Below, in pieces: positions 30,717-38,744 of a stretch of 64,000 nt of DNA (positions within the stretch are counted from its first letter, which is position 1; each line of letters begins with the position of its first letter). The DNA is from Anaerobacillus isosaccharinicus (lineage in GTDB: Bacteria > Bacillota > Bacilli > Bacillales > Anaerobacillaceae): the NCBI RefSeq assembly GCF_001866075.3, contig NZ_CP063356.1:1292164-1356163 (forward strand), read 5' to 3'. The position numbers and the translations under genes are program-made. The notes beneath the pieces were generated by a model that saw only the letters and a list, made by a program, of their open reading frames with translations, ran no database searches and was not told the origin of the DNA.

Positions 30717-31235
30717 TTAAATTGCTAAGTCTTTTTTTAATTGCTCTTCAGAGTTATTCCACATTTGTTCGTTAAACCCTTTTAAAAACTTACTCAAAGC
30801 TTCTTTTGATGGAGTATCCATATGTTCAACGATAATTTTTCGTTTTAATGATTTATCCATTTTGTTTACATGGTCTGGCAAACTTTTATAACCACGACGA
30901 ATTTCACGATCTACCGTCAATTCACATGCAGTTACCCCTGCATAATAAGAACCTTGCGCATTGTTATCAACGGTTACCCATATTAACCAATACGGTTTGC
31001 CATTGGGTACTTCCTCTTTGTTCGGTAAAAATTTAATACCTTTTTCTACCTCGCTACGTGCGTGCATTGCCCCCATATCAACATAAACTTCACCTGAGAG
31101 AACATCGACAAACACAGGAGTCATATTATCTAAGTTTAATGTACCAGCACCATAACCACCGTGAGTAGTAGATTCTTTTCCTAAAATATTAAAACCACTA
31201 CCTTTTTTATTGTTTTTATTATTTAACAGGTCCAC
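30717..31235 (-). CDS. ywhD: YwhD family protein
   Basis: A 172-residue conserved Bacillaceae protein; function unknown. It has the N-terminal KGSGFNILGKESTTHGGYGAG and the central VDMGAMHARSEVEKGIKFLP characteristic of YwhD. GTG start with a modest AAGGCGGG site. It stands next to pbpG and ywhB as in B. subtilis. No membrane segment or catalytic motif was recognised. Confidence 0.85.
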   Translation of the reverse strand: MDLLNNKNNKKGSGFNILGKESTTHGGYGAGTLNLDNMTPVFVDVLSGEVYVDMGAMHARSEVEKGIKFLPNKEEVPNGKPYWLIWVTVDNNAQGSYYAGVTACELTVDREIRRGYKSLPDHVNKMDKSLKRKIIVEHMDTPSKEALSKFLKGFNEQMWNNSEEQLKKDLAI

Positions 31236-31402
31236 TTGCTATCCCGCCTTTTTATATATATTTTTTTCAGTCTATCACAACAAAAGTCCCCTTTGCACGT
31301 TAGATGCTTTCTTTCTAAAATGCAGGAATTTTCTTTTCAATGTCGAATGATAATACATAGTGTATCTATTTTTCATTTATTTAAAAGGAGAGATTAACCC
31401 TT

Positions 31403-31588
31403 ATGCCATTTGTAACTGTTAAATTGTTAGAAGGACGTACTGAAGAACAAAAAAGAGCATTAGTTGAAAAAGTAACTGCTGCAGTGAGCGAAACTGCAAA
31501 TGCCCCAAAAGAAAACATCTTTGTCATGATTGAGGAAATGCCAAAAAATCATTTAGCAGTCGGTGGCGTTCTTAAAAGTGATCAATAA
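31403..31588 (+). CDS. ywhB: 2-hydroxymuconate / 4-oxalocrotonate tautomerase family
   Basis: A 61-residue tautomerase subunit. Proline follows the initiator Met (MPFVTVKLLEGRTEEQKRAL) and would be the N-terminal catalytic base; such proteins form hexamers. It corresponds to B. subtilis YwhB, whose physiological substrate is not settled. AAGGAGAGATT precedes the ATG. An IS1182-family element has inserted into the terminator hairpin 20 bp after the stop, so transcription may now read toward the element. Confidence 0.9.
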   Translation: MPFVTVKLLEGRTEEQKRALVEKVTAAVSETANAPKENIFVMIEEMPKNHLAVGGVLKSDQ

Positions 31589-31607
31589 AAAAACGGTCGA
31601 CCCCTTG

Positions 31608-33339
31608 GGGAGACTGCTGAAAAAGTCTCAATATCGCCTTCGTGAGAAAAGGAAGAGGAAACTCTTCCTTTTTTCATACGCATTATTTAGCTGGTGAAGG
31701 AAAAATGGTATTATAGAGATAGAAAATCATTAGAAAATTGGTGAAACTATGCTACCTAAAAAAGAACTAATGCTCAGTTCGTACAGTGAACTTTACGATA
31801 TACTAATCCCAGAAAATCATTTCTTGAGGAAGTTTAATAACTTAGTTGACTTTGAATTTATCTATGACGAATTAAAAGATATGTATAATGAGGCATTTGG
31901 CGCTACAGCCAAATGTCCAATTATGATGTTTAAGTTACTATTACTCAAGGTGATGTACCCAATGTCTGATCGTGATTTGATTGAGAGAGCGACGTTTGAT
32001 ATGTCATTTAAATACTTTTTAGATGTAGCACCTGAAGATAAAATGGTTCATCCAACAAGCTTAACTAAATTTAGAAAACTTCGATTACAAGACGAATCAT
32101 TATTAAATTTACTTATTAAAAAGACGGTTGAGATTGCCTTGAAAGAAGGGCTTATTAAATCCAACCAAATCATTGCGGATTCCACTCATACAAATAGTAT
32201 GTTTAACTCTAAATCACCTATTGAAATCTTGATTGAACAGTCCAAACAGTTAAGGAAGAGCGTTTATAAACAGGACGACACTTATAAAGATAAAATGCCT
32301 ACTAAGCCAAGTACGAGTGAATTAGTTGACCATATTAACTATTGTAATCAATTAGTAGATATCATTAAAAAGGACGAGCAGTTATACGTTAAAGAAGACG
32401 TAAGATTAAAAGCTCATTTATTAGAGGAGATTGTCAACGATGATATCGAACACTTAAATTCAACTGTAGAAAAAGATGCAAAAGTTGGACATAAGAGTTC
32501 AGACACATCCTTTTTTGGATACAAAACTCACATCGCTATGGTTCCAGAGCGTATTGTGACATCAGCTGTTGTTACAACAGGTGAACAGAATGACGGAAAA
32601 CAGGCAAAAGAATTAATTGAGAAATCAATTGAAAATGGAATTGAAGTGAAAGCATTCATTGGCGACGGAGCTTACTCTGAGAAAGATATGATTGAATATA
32701 CAAAAGAAAAAGAAATTAAGTTAGTATCGAAATTAAGTAAAACTGTATCAGAGGGCACTAAAAGGGCAACAGGTGAATTTGATTACAATAAGGATGCTGG
32801 GCGATATGTATGTACAGCAGGGCATATGGCAATTAAAAAAGCTTTACATGGGAAGAAAAAACACGCAACGGAAGGAACCGTATTACGAGAAACCCATTAC
32901 TTTGATATTGAGAAATGTAAGGTATGTCCACTAAGAGAAGGCTGTTATAAAGAAGGATCTGCAAGTAAAACATATACCGTAACTTTGAAGAAGGATAAAT
33001 TTCATGAGGAACACCAACTCTATCAGGAAACAGAAGAGTTCAAAGAGTTAGCGAAAAATAGGTATATGATCGAGGCTAAGAACGCAGAGCTAAAGAATCG
33101 CCATGGGTTTAAAAAAAGTCATTCCCATGGTCTCTTAGGTATGCACATACAAAGTGCAACAACCATCTTCGTAGTGAATATGAAACGAATTATCACGTTA
33201 ATGGGTTAGTAATAGCCCATTAATTTACTCTTAAAGAGCCAAAATACAAAAAAGATTAGGAAATGTGATTTGAACACTTCCTAATCTTTTTAATTTCAGT
33301 GTGAGAACTTTAAAATGCTTATAATTTCAGCAGTCTCCC
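31608..33339 (+). mobile_element. IS1182-family insertion sequence, complete
   Basis: 1,732 bp bounded by 15-bp inverted repeats GGGAGACTGCTGAAA (31608-31622; complement at 33325-33339) and flanked by the 5-bp direct repeat CCTTG (31603-31607 and 33340-33344). Internal terminators sit near both ends: GGAAGAG-GAAA-CTCTTCC-TTTTTT at 31651-31674 and AAAAAGATTAGGAA...TTCCTAATCTTTTT at 33248-33291. Intact transposase and clean ends suggest a recent or active element. Confidence 0.9.
31749..33209 (+). CDS. IS1182-family transposase
   Basis: A 486-residue DDE transposase. An N-terminal DUF772-like region (CPIMMFKLLLLKVMYPMSDRDLIERA) is followed by the first acidic residue in IIADSTHTNSMF, the second in FIGDGAYSEKDM, a cysteine cluster (CTAGHM; CKVCPLREGCYK) and the final glutamate in RYMIEAKNAELKNRHG. 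No frameshift is seen. It sits within matching inverted repeats. Confidence 0.94.
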   Translation: MLPKKELMLSSYSELYDILIPENHFLRKFNNLVDFEFIYDELKDMYNEAFGATAKCPIMMFKLLLLKVMYPMSDRDLIERATFDMSFKYFLDVAPEDKMVHPTSLTKFRKLRLQDESLLNLLIKKTVEIALKEGLIKSNQIIADSTHTNSMFNSKSPIEILIEQSKQLRKSVYKQDDTYKDKMPTKPSTSELVDHINYCNQLVDIIKKDEQLYVKEDVRLKAHLLEEIVNDDIEHLNSTVEKDAKVGHKSSDTSFFGYKTHIAMVPERIVTSAVVTTGEQNDGKQAKELIEKSIENGIEVKAFIGDGAYSEKDMIEYTKEKEIKLVSKLSKTVSEGTKRATGEFDYNKDAGRYVCTAGHMAIKKALHGKKKHATEGTVLRETHYFDIEKCKVCPLREGCYKEGSASKTYTVTLKKDKFHEEHQLYQETEEFKELAKNRYMIEAKNAELKNRHGFKKSHSHGLLGMHIQSATTIFVVNMKRIITLMG

Positions 33340-33361
33340 CCTTGGGTCGCCGTTTTTTTAT

Positions 33362-33431
33362 GGTCGAAAGACTTCGAAGCCTCACTTATACCATTCTACA
33401 TTCTACATTCTACATTCTACATTCTACATTT
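33362..33431. repeat. Heptad repeat, copy 13
   Basis: The core GACTTCGAAGCCTC is followed by five perfect TTCTACA units (CATTCTACATTCTACATTCT...), the longest uninterrupted run in the window; the left arm is missing, apparently at the IS-bearing side. It ends on the TAA stop of ywgA. Confidence 0.75.
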
Positions 33432-33939
33432 AACTAAGCTTGTCCATTTTTCTAAGTTCGTCAATATAACTAAAGGCATCTGCAATTTCATCTTCCGTGT
33501 AGTTAAGCTTTGCCTTTACCGTGTGAACTTTTTCGATCATTTCATCTTTAGTTAAATCCTCGAAAAAGAGGAGCGTAGAGACGAGCTCTAAAAAGCGGGA
33601 GCTCTTCTCGTTGATATCTAAGGTAAATTCTTTTAGTTTCGGAATATCTAAACTAGAAATTGATAAAAATTTTGTACCTTCTTCGGATAACGTATATCGA
33701 TATTGATAGTAGCCACCTTTTTTCTCCTTTGTTTCATAAACAAAGCCCAAGTTGCACATTTCCTCAATACGGAGAGTTAACTCTTCAGAATATGGCCCAT
33801 AAAAATGAAAGTTATATCGTTCTTGAAATGGGAAATTAATTTTTTTGGCGATATAAATGATTTTTTGCAGTTTTTTTCGACCAATAACTTCTCCTGCGTC
33901 ACGAATCAACGCCATAATTTTTACGTGATCATTTAACAA
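33430..33939 (-). CDS. ywgA: YwgA family protein
   Basis: 169 residues with an N-terminal winged-helix-like segment (MLNDHVKIMALIRDAGEVIG RKKLQKIIYI) and FYGPYSEELTLRIEEM. Function is unknown. It starts 11 bp after the ywfO stop, so the two are likely co-transcribed, as in B. subtilis. The stop TAA is directly followed by the heptad repeat. Confidence 0.85.
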   Translation of the reverse strand: MLNDHVKIMALIRDAGEVIGRKKLQKIIYIAKKINFPFQERYNFHFYGPYSEELTLRIEEMCNLGFVYETKEKKGGYYQYRYTLSEEGTKFLSISSLDIPKLKEFTLDINEKSSRFLELVSTLLFFEDLTKDEMIEKVHTVKAKLNYTEDEIADAFSYIDELRKMDKLS

Positions 33940-33950
33940 CCTTACTCCCC

Positions 33951-35246
33951 CTATTTAAAAAGTATCGCTTTTATTTGTCTCTTCAGCTCTCCATGTTCAG
34001 TTTCGTCATCTAGAACGTCTAATGGGAAATATAATTTATGGTCTGTACGCTTTTTCCCCGAAATGGCTTCAACAACATCCGATTCTCTTGATAGCTCACG
34101 TAAATCGCTATTTGGAGTTAATAAGAAGATGGGAATTCTCTCTCCTTCTTCACCTGGACGGTAAAAGTCGTACGGTAAATCAGACGAAGAATCGATCACT
34201 AAGTAATACTCTGGATCAATAGCTGCTTGTTTGAATAAATCGATAAGCTTTGGCCATTCATTCCATTGTTTGCTTGGATCAAATTCGACGTACTTAAACA
34301 ATTTTCTATCATTAAATCTAACACATAAGTCACTTAAAATTCGATCTTCTTCATCCTGCCAAATTTGGAAATAATACATGATTATCGCCTCATCAAGCTT
34401 TAAATAATCCTCTAAACTCAGTTTTTCATTAAATAACGAATAAAAATGAGTTGGGGCTTGTTTAAACTGATGGTTTTGTTGATATAAGTACTTTGCACGA
34501 TGCAAAATTTTACTTAAAATAACTTCGGCACTTCTTGTAACCGGGTGGAAATAAACCTGCCAGTACATTTGATAGCGACTCATAATATAATCTTCAACAG
34601 CATGCATACCACTTTGTTTAAAAACGGCTTGTTCTTCCGTTGGGCGCATGACCCTAAGGATCCGTTCCATATCAAAATGCCCATAGCTGACGCCTGTATA
34701 ATAGGCATCTCTTTGCAAATAGTCCATTCTATCGGCATCAATTTGACTTGAAATTAAACTAACAACTAGCTTATTTGAGTATGTTTTGGCAATAACATTA
34801 GATACTTTCTTAGGAAATTCTTCACTTACTTTACGAAGAACTTTATTAATCTCTGTATTTCCTAATATAATACGTCGTGTCCATTCCTCATGATCTGTAT
34901 GAAATACCTTTTCAAAGGAATGGGAAAATGGACCATGCCCAATATCATGAAGCAGAGCAGCCGATAAACAAACTAATCGTTCACTTTCATCCCAGTGCTC
35001 GCGTCCATTGAAGTTATCAATAATACGGCGCATAATTTCGTATACACCTAATGAATGATTAAACCTTGTATGTTCAGCACCGTGAAATGTTACATATGTA
35101 GTTCCTAATTGACGAATTCTTCTCAGACGCTGGAATTCTCTTGTTCCAACAAGCTCCCAAATCAACTGATCTCTAACATGAATGTATCGATGAACTGGAT
35201 CTTTAAAAACTTTTTCTTCCTCAAGTTTCCCAACTATATTTGTCAC
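33951..35246 (-). CDS. ywfO: HD-domain phosphohydrolase (YwfO-like)
   Basis: 431 residues. The HD metal motif is complete: H in HTRFNHSLGVYE, HD in LLHDIGHGPFSHSFE and a distal Asp in QIDADRMDYLQRD. The family resembles dGTPase/SAMHD1 proteins, and B. subtilis YwfO has been described as a nucleotide phosphohydrolase; the substrate here is not proven. GTG start at 35246 (VTNIVGKL) with AAGGGG 7 bases upstream, close to the B. subtilis length. Confidence 0.87.
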   Translation of the reverse strand: MTNIVGKLEEEKVFKDPVHRYIHVRDQLIWELVGTREFQRLRRIRQLGTTYVTFHGAEHTRFNHSLGVYEIMRRIIDNFNGREHWDESERLVCLSAALLHDIGHGPFSHSFEKVFHTDHEEWTRRIILGNTEINKVLRKVSEEFPKKVSNVIAKTYSNKLVVSLISSQIDADRMDYLQRDAYYTGVSYGHFDMERILRVMRPTEEQAVFKQSGMHAVEDYIMSRYQMYWQVYFHPVTRSAEVILSKILHRAKYLYQQNHQFKQAPTHFYSLFNEKLSLEDYLKLDEAIIMYYFQIWQDEEDRILSDLCVRFNDRKLFKYVEFDPSKQWNEWPKLIDLFKQAAIDPEYYLVIDSSSDLPYDFYRPGEEGERIPIFLLTPNSDLRELSRESDVVEAISGKKRTDHKLYFPLDVLDDETEHGELKRQIKAILFK

Positions 35247-35333
35247 ACCAGCACCCCTTTCAACCAACTCTACCGTTCTAAGTGTATATATATGAGTTTA
35301 TTATAAAATAAAGAGTATGATACACGCCACATA

Positions 35334-35414
35334 ATGTAGAATGTAAAATGTAGAATGTAGAATTATTGAAAGCATTGGCTTCGAAGCTTTCTGAATAAAT
35401 CTCCATTTTACATT
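35334..35414. repeat. Heptad inverted repeat, copy 14
   Basis: The left arm is TAATGTAGAATGTAAAATGT then AGAATGTAGAATT, the core GGCTTCGAAGCTTTC and the shortened right arm TCCATTTTACATT, then the A-run of the next terminator. Confidence 0.82.
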
Positions 35415-35454
35415 AAAAAAGAAGAAGTCGCCCTCAGTGTTGAAAGCGACAATC
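35415..35454 (-). terminator. DUF1450 gene terminator
   Basis: On the minus strand GTCGC...GCGAC with a 14-base loop is followed by TTCTTCTTTTTT, directly after the stop. Confidence 0.65.
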
Positions 35455-35676
35455 TTACTTTAGCTTTTTCTTTATTTTTTCAATTAGTTGGTCTTCGTTT
35501 GGGGCAGTTACTGGACGATTATTCACAAAAGCAAAGCCTTTTTTTCGACCAGGGCCACAATAGGACTGACAACCAATATGAAGTTCTGCGTTTGGATCTA
35601 AATCCTTTAACCTTGGTACAAGTGTTTTAATATTCGTCGCCTGACAAACATCGCAAATCTTGATTTCATTATTCAT
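35455..35676 (-). CDS. DUF1450 family protein
   Basis: A 73-residue protein with four cysteines: CDVC near the N-terminus and CQSYC in the middle, with [18 protein letters not shown] after it. The fold resembles thioredoxin-like [2Fe-2S]/YuzB-type proteins, but no function is established. Start ATG at 35676 after AAAGGG; a TTG two codons earlier is less likely. Confidence 0.75.
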   Translation of the reverse strand: MNNEIKICDVCQATNIKTLVPRLKDLDPNAELHIGCQSYCGPGRKKGFAFVNNRPVTAPNEDQLIEKIKKKLK

Positions 35677-35901
35677 GATCAAAACCCTTTCATTTTTCTA
35701 TCAAAATCTATAGATGAATGGATGATAGTACTAGAAAAAACGTAAATAAGCTACAAATTTTCTATTACTACGTTTCAATATGGAAAATCGTTATGGAATA
35801 AAGTCTAAAGAGTATTTTACACTTGTTTCTACTTGTTATGCAAATGAAAGATTTGCTATTATGAAGGGAAATTAGCAGTTTTTTTAAGGAGCTTTTAAAA
35901 A

Positions 35902-36723
35902 TTGAGTATAAATTCGATCACCAACTGGCGCTTTATTGACCAAACAACATTCGGGCCAACCTTTAGTCCCCTCATCTCCTTTGCTACGGACGATACACTT
36001 TGTTGGTCTGTAGGAGAAAAAAATTCTATCCCGGTTATCCGGACTTGGGTTCACCACCATGTTGTTATATTAGGAATACAAGACAGTCGCTTACCTTTTA
36101 TAAATGAAGGAATTAAATTTTTGCAAAGGGAAGGTTATGATGCGATTGTTCGTAATTCAGGCGGTTTAGCCGTTGTATTAGATGAAGGTATTTTAAATAT
36201 TTCATTGATTTTTAAGGAGGATAAACAAATTTCGATCAATAGCGGCTATGATGCGATGTATGAGTTAATTCAAGGAATGTTTAAAGAAGAAACGAGCGAG
36301 ATCGAGGCGAAGGAAATTGTTGGTTCGTATTGCCCCGGTAGTTATGACTTAAGTATTGCTGGGAAGAAATTTGCAGGCATCTCACAACGACGTGTCCGCG
36401 GTGGTGTTGCAGTGCAAATTTATTTATGTGTCAGTGGTAGTGGTAGTAAACGCGCTGCCTTAATTAAGGACTTTTACGAACTGGCTGTCAATGAAGCCGA
36501 AACAAAATTCACCTACCCAGTCATCGTCCCTAGCACAATGGCGTCGTTAAATGAATTGCTAGGACTCAGTTTAACCATTCAAGATGTCATGTTACGCCTG
36601 TTGAATGCTATAAAGCACGGCCCTTCCGTCACAATCGAATCGACGCAGCTAGTCTGCGGCGAACACGAACTGCTCGAAACAAACCTTGAGCGGATGAAAA
36701 AGAGAAACGAAGGGATCGGGTAG
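35902..36723 (+). CDS. lipL: Octanoyl-[GcvH]:protein N-octanoyltransferase (amidotransferase LipL)
   Basis: A 273-residue lipoate-protein-ligase-fold protein. [19 protein letters not shown] matches the lipoate ligase core, and the cysteine in [20 protein letters not shown] (near 150) is the acyl-thioester nucleophile of LipL. It moves octanoyl or lipoyl groups from GcvH to E2 subunits of 2-oxoacid dehydrogenases. TTG start after AAGGAG. Between ywfO and pta, as ywfL is in B. subtilis. The C-terminus is followed immediately by a GTGGACA-type repeat. Confidence 0.9.
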   Translation: MSINSITNWRFIDQTTFGPTFSPLISFATDDTLCWSVGEKNSIPVIRTWVHHHVVILGIQDSRLPFINEGIKFLQREGYDAIVRNSGGLAVVLDEGILNISLIFKEDKQISINSGYDAMYELIQGMFKEETSEIEAKEIVGSYCPGSYDLSIAGKKFAGISQRRVRGGVAVQIYLCVSGSGSKRAALIKDFYELAVNEAETKFTYPVIVPSTMASLNELLGLSLTIQDVMLRLLNAIKHGPSVTIESTQLVCGEHELLETNLERMKKRNEGIG

Positions 36724-36787
36724 TGGGGTCTGACACCCTTCGTGGACATTTTCCCTAAAAGTCCATCTCAAGTGGACACGCGCGCGC
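36723..36787. repeat. GTGGACA / GGGGTCTGACACC repeat, copy b
   Basis: GTGGGGTCTGACACC, then CGTGGACATTTTCC...AAAGTCCATC...AGTGGACACG. It is the same element type as at 26235 in the other direction, starting on the lipL stop codon. Confidence 0.78.
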
Positions 36788-36840
36788 AAAAAAAGACTAA
36801 CTAAAAGGTGACTGCCACCTAGTTTAGTTAGTCTTTTTAT
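36788..36840. terminator. Bidirectional terminator between lipL and pta
   Basis: AAAAAGACTAACTAAA and TTTAGTTAGTCTTTTT form a 16-bp stem that encloses a smaller GGTG/CACC hairpin. A-run and T-run flank it, serving both convergent genes. Confidence 0.9.
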
Positions 36841-36846
36841 CAAATT

Positions 36847-37824
36847 CTATCCATTCAACCCTTGCATGGCTGTAATTAATGCTAATTTATATACGTCTTC
36901 TACGTTACAACCGCGAGAAAGATCATTTACAGGTTTGTTTAATCCTTGTAGGATCGGTCCGATTGCTTCGAATTCACCTAAACGTTGTGCAATTTTATAG
37001 CCGATGTTTCCTGCTTCTAAGCTTGGGAAGATGAACACGTTTGCTTCGCCTTTTAAAGGAGAATCTGGTGCTTTCTTAATGGCAACAGACGGCACGAATG
37101 CTGCATCAAACTGAAACTCACCATCAATAACTAAGTTTGGCGCCATTTCCTTAGCAATACGTGTAGCTTCAGATACTTTTTCAGTTTCTGGTGATACTGC
37201 AGAACCTTTTGTTGAGAAGCTTAACATTGCAACTTTTGGATCAATATCAAATACACGTGCAGTTTCAGCCGCAGCAATTGCTGTCTCCGCTAAGTCATTG
37301 CTATCAGGAGCAATATTGATGGCACAATCACCAAAGATTAACTTCTGGTCACCTTTTACCATGACGAAAACTCCAGATGTTTTGCGAATCCCAGCTTTTG
37401 TTTTAATAATTTGTAATGCAGGGCGAACTGTATCACCTGTTGAGTGAGCTGCACCACTAACGAGTCCAGCTGCTTTCCCTAGATAAACAAGCATCGTACC
37501 AAAATAGTTAACATTCAGCAATTGCTTGCGTGCATCTTCTTCAGTAACCTTACCTTTACGGCGCTCGACAAATGCCGTAACTAGTTCATCAAATTCGTGG
37601 TAATTAGCTGGATCAATGATTTCTACATGATCAAGAGTAAGGCCCAGTTCTCCTGCTTTTTTTACTACAGCTTCATTACTTCCAATCACAATTGGGTGAA
37701 GAACTTTGTTTTCACCTAATTTAATTGCTGCTTCTAATACTCTTTCATCTGTTCCTTCTGGAAAGACGATTGTTGGGAATTGACCTTTTACTTTTGCTTC
37801 AATTTGTTCGAATAAACCGCTCAT
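36847..37824 (-). CDS. pta: Phosphate acetyltransferase
   Basis: A 325-residue Pta of the short form without the N-terminal DRTGG domain. It converts acetyl-CoA and phosphate to acetyl phosphate for acetate overflow. Visible are FPEGTDERVLEAA at the start, NYFGTMLVYLGKAAGLVSGA, HSTGDTVRPALQIIKT, FGDCAINIAPDSNDLAE and MLSFSTKGSA. AGGAGG stands 5-6 bases before the ATG. Same location as in B. subtilis (ywfJ). Confidence 0.96.
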   Translation of the reverse strand: MSGLFEQIEAKVKGQFPTIVFPEGTDERVLEAAIKLGENKVLHPIVIGSNEAVVKKAGELGLTLDHVEIIDPANYHEFDELVTAFVERRKGKVTEEDARKQLLNVNYFGTMLVYLGKAAGLVSGAAHSTGDTVRPALQIIKTKAGIRKTSGVFVMVKGDQKLIFGDCAINIAPDSNDLAETAIAAAETARVFDIDPKVAMLSFSTKGSAVSPETEKVSEATRIAKEMAPNLVIDGEFQFDAAFVPSVAIKKAPDSPLKGEANVFIFPSLEAGNIGYKIAQRLGEFEAIGPILQGLNKPVNDLSRGCNVEDVYKLALITAMQGLNG

Positions 37825-38054
37825 TTTCTTCCTCCTAATTAAACATCAGATCATCATATAATCTAAGAATACTCCTTCTTTTAAGAAAAATAAACCAACT
37901 TTGAGAATGTGTACAAAGTTTAAATTTTCTGACTCATAAGTCATAGTCTTTTTTATTTTTCCCTTTAAAAATTTGATTAAAACAAATTCTGCAGATTTAT
38001 GTGCTAAAATAAGAAAAAACTAGCGTAAAATCATATGAAAACAGAGGTGATTAG

Positions 38055-38648
38055 ATGAGTCCGAAAATTGGCATGGAACCAATTCGTAGACAGCAGATTA
38101 TCGAAGCTGCTAAACATTGTATTGTCACAAAAGGTTTGCCTCACTTTTCCATTAAAGACATTGCCAAAGCTGCCAATTTAAGTACTGGTGTTATTTATCA
38201 TTATTTTGAAAATAAAGATGATTTACTTGTCGATGTTTTAAAAGATTCATTTTCGAATACAGAAAAACTCGTTAAAGAAACGGTTGATGCAGCTTCTAAT
38301 TACAACAACAAAATGAAGGCGTACTTAGAGACGGTAGCTAAAGTACCCGACGAAAACCCTGACTTTTATATAATCTTATTAAATTACTTAGCTCAAGCCC
38401 CTTATAACGAAGAATTAAAACGGATTATTTCTCGTTTTTTTCAAAATTTAGGTAGATTTATTGAAGGCATTTTGCAAATTGGCTATAAAGAAGGCGTCAT
38501 AAAAAAAATTGAAAAAGGTACTGCGGCAAATTTAATTCTATCTCAAGCAATGGGCCTTGCTTTCTATTACCTAATTTCAAATGAAAAAATCAACAAAGAT
38601 AAAATTAATCGCGATTTTGTTGAAATTTTCAAAAAATATATTGAATAA
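38055..38648 (+). CDS. TetR/AcrR-family regulator of the FadH-like pair
   Basis: 197 residues with an N-terminal helix-turn-helix (QIIEAAKHCIVTKGLPHFSI through NLSTGVIYHYFENKDDLL) and a BetI-like helical C-terminal domain. It is transcribed in the same direction as the flavin oxidoreductase and enoyl-CoA hydratase genes. A 22-bp perfect dyad lies in the 96-bp gap before the oxidoreductase and is a likely binding site. AGAGGTGATTAG precedes the ATG. Confidence 0.87.
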   Translation: MSPKIGMEPIRRQQIIEAAKHCIVTKGLPHFSIKDIAKAANLSTGVIYHYFENKDDLLVDVLKDSFSNTEKLVKETVDAASNYNNKMKAYLETVAKVPDENPDFYIILLNYLAQAPYNEELKRIISRFFQNLGRFIEGILQIGYKEGVIKKIEKGTAANLILSQAMGLAFYYLISNEKINKDKINRDFVEIFKKYIE

Positions 38649-38701
38649 ACTATGTTTTCACTTATATAATGAACTTGATAAGTTGTTAATATAGCTTTTA
38701 T

Positions 38702-38723
38702 TTATATTGACCGTTCAATATAA
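38702..38723. promoter_or_regulatory. Perfect 22-bp operator-like dyad
   Basis: Arms TTATATTGA and TCAATATAA are exact complements around CCGT. It lies 22 bp before the ATG of the FadH-like gene, where a bound repressor would block transcription. Core TTGACCGnTCAA resembles sites of TetR-type fatty-acid regulators. Confidence 0.8.
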
Positions 38724-38744
38724 AATCAATTAGGGGGTTAGTGT

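Larger units (their letters stand above)
31591..33360 (+). terminator. ywhB terminator split by insertion sequence
   Basis: The left half (31589-31607: AAAAAACGGTCGACCCCTTG) and the right half (33340-33359: CCTTGGGTCGCCGTTTTTTT) rebuild, after removal of one CCTTG copy, a strong terminator: AACGGTCGACCC, loop CTT, GGGTCGCCGTT and a T-run. Confidence 0.85.
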
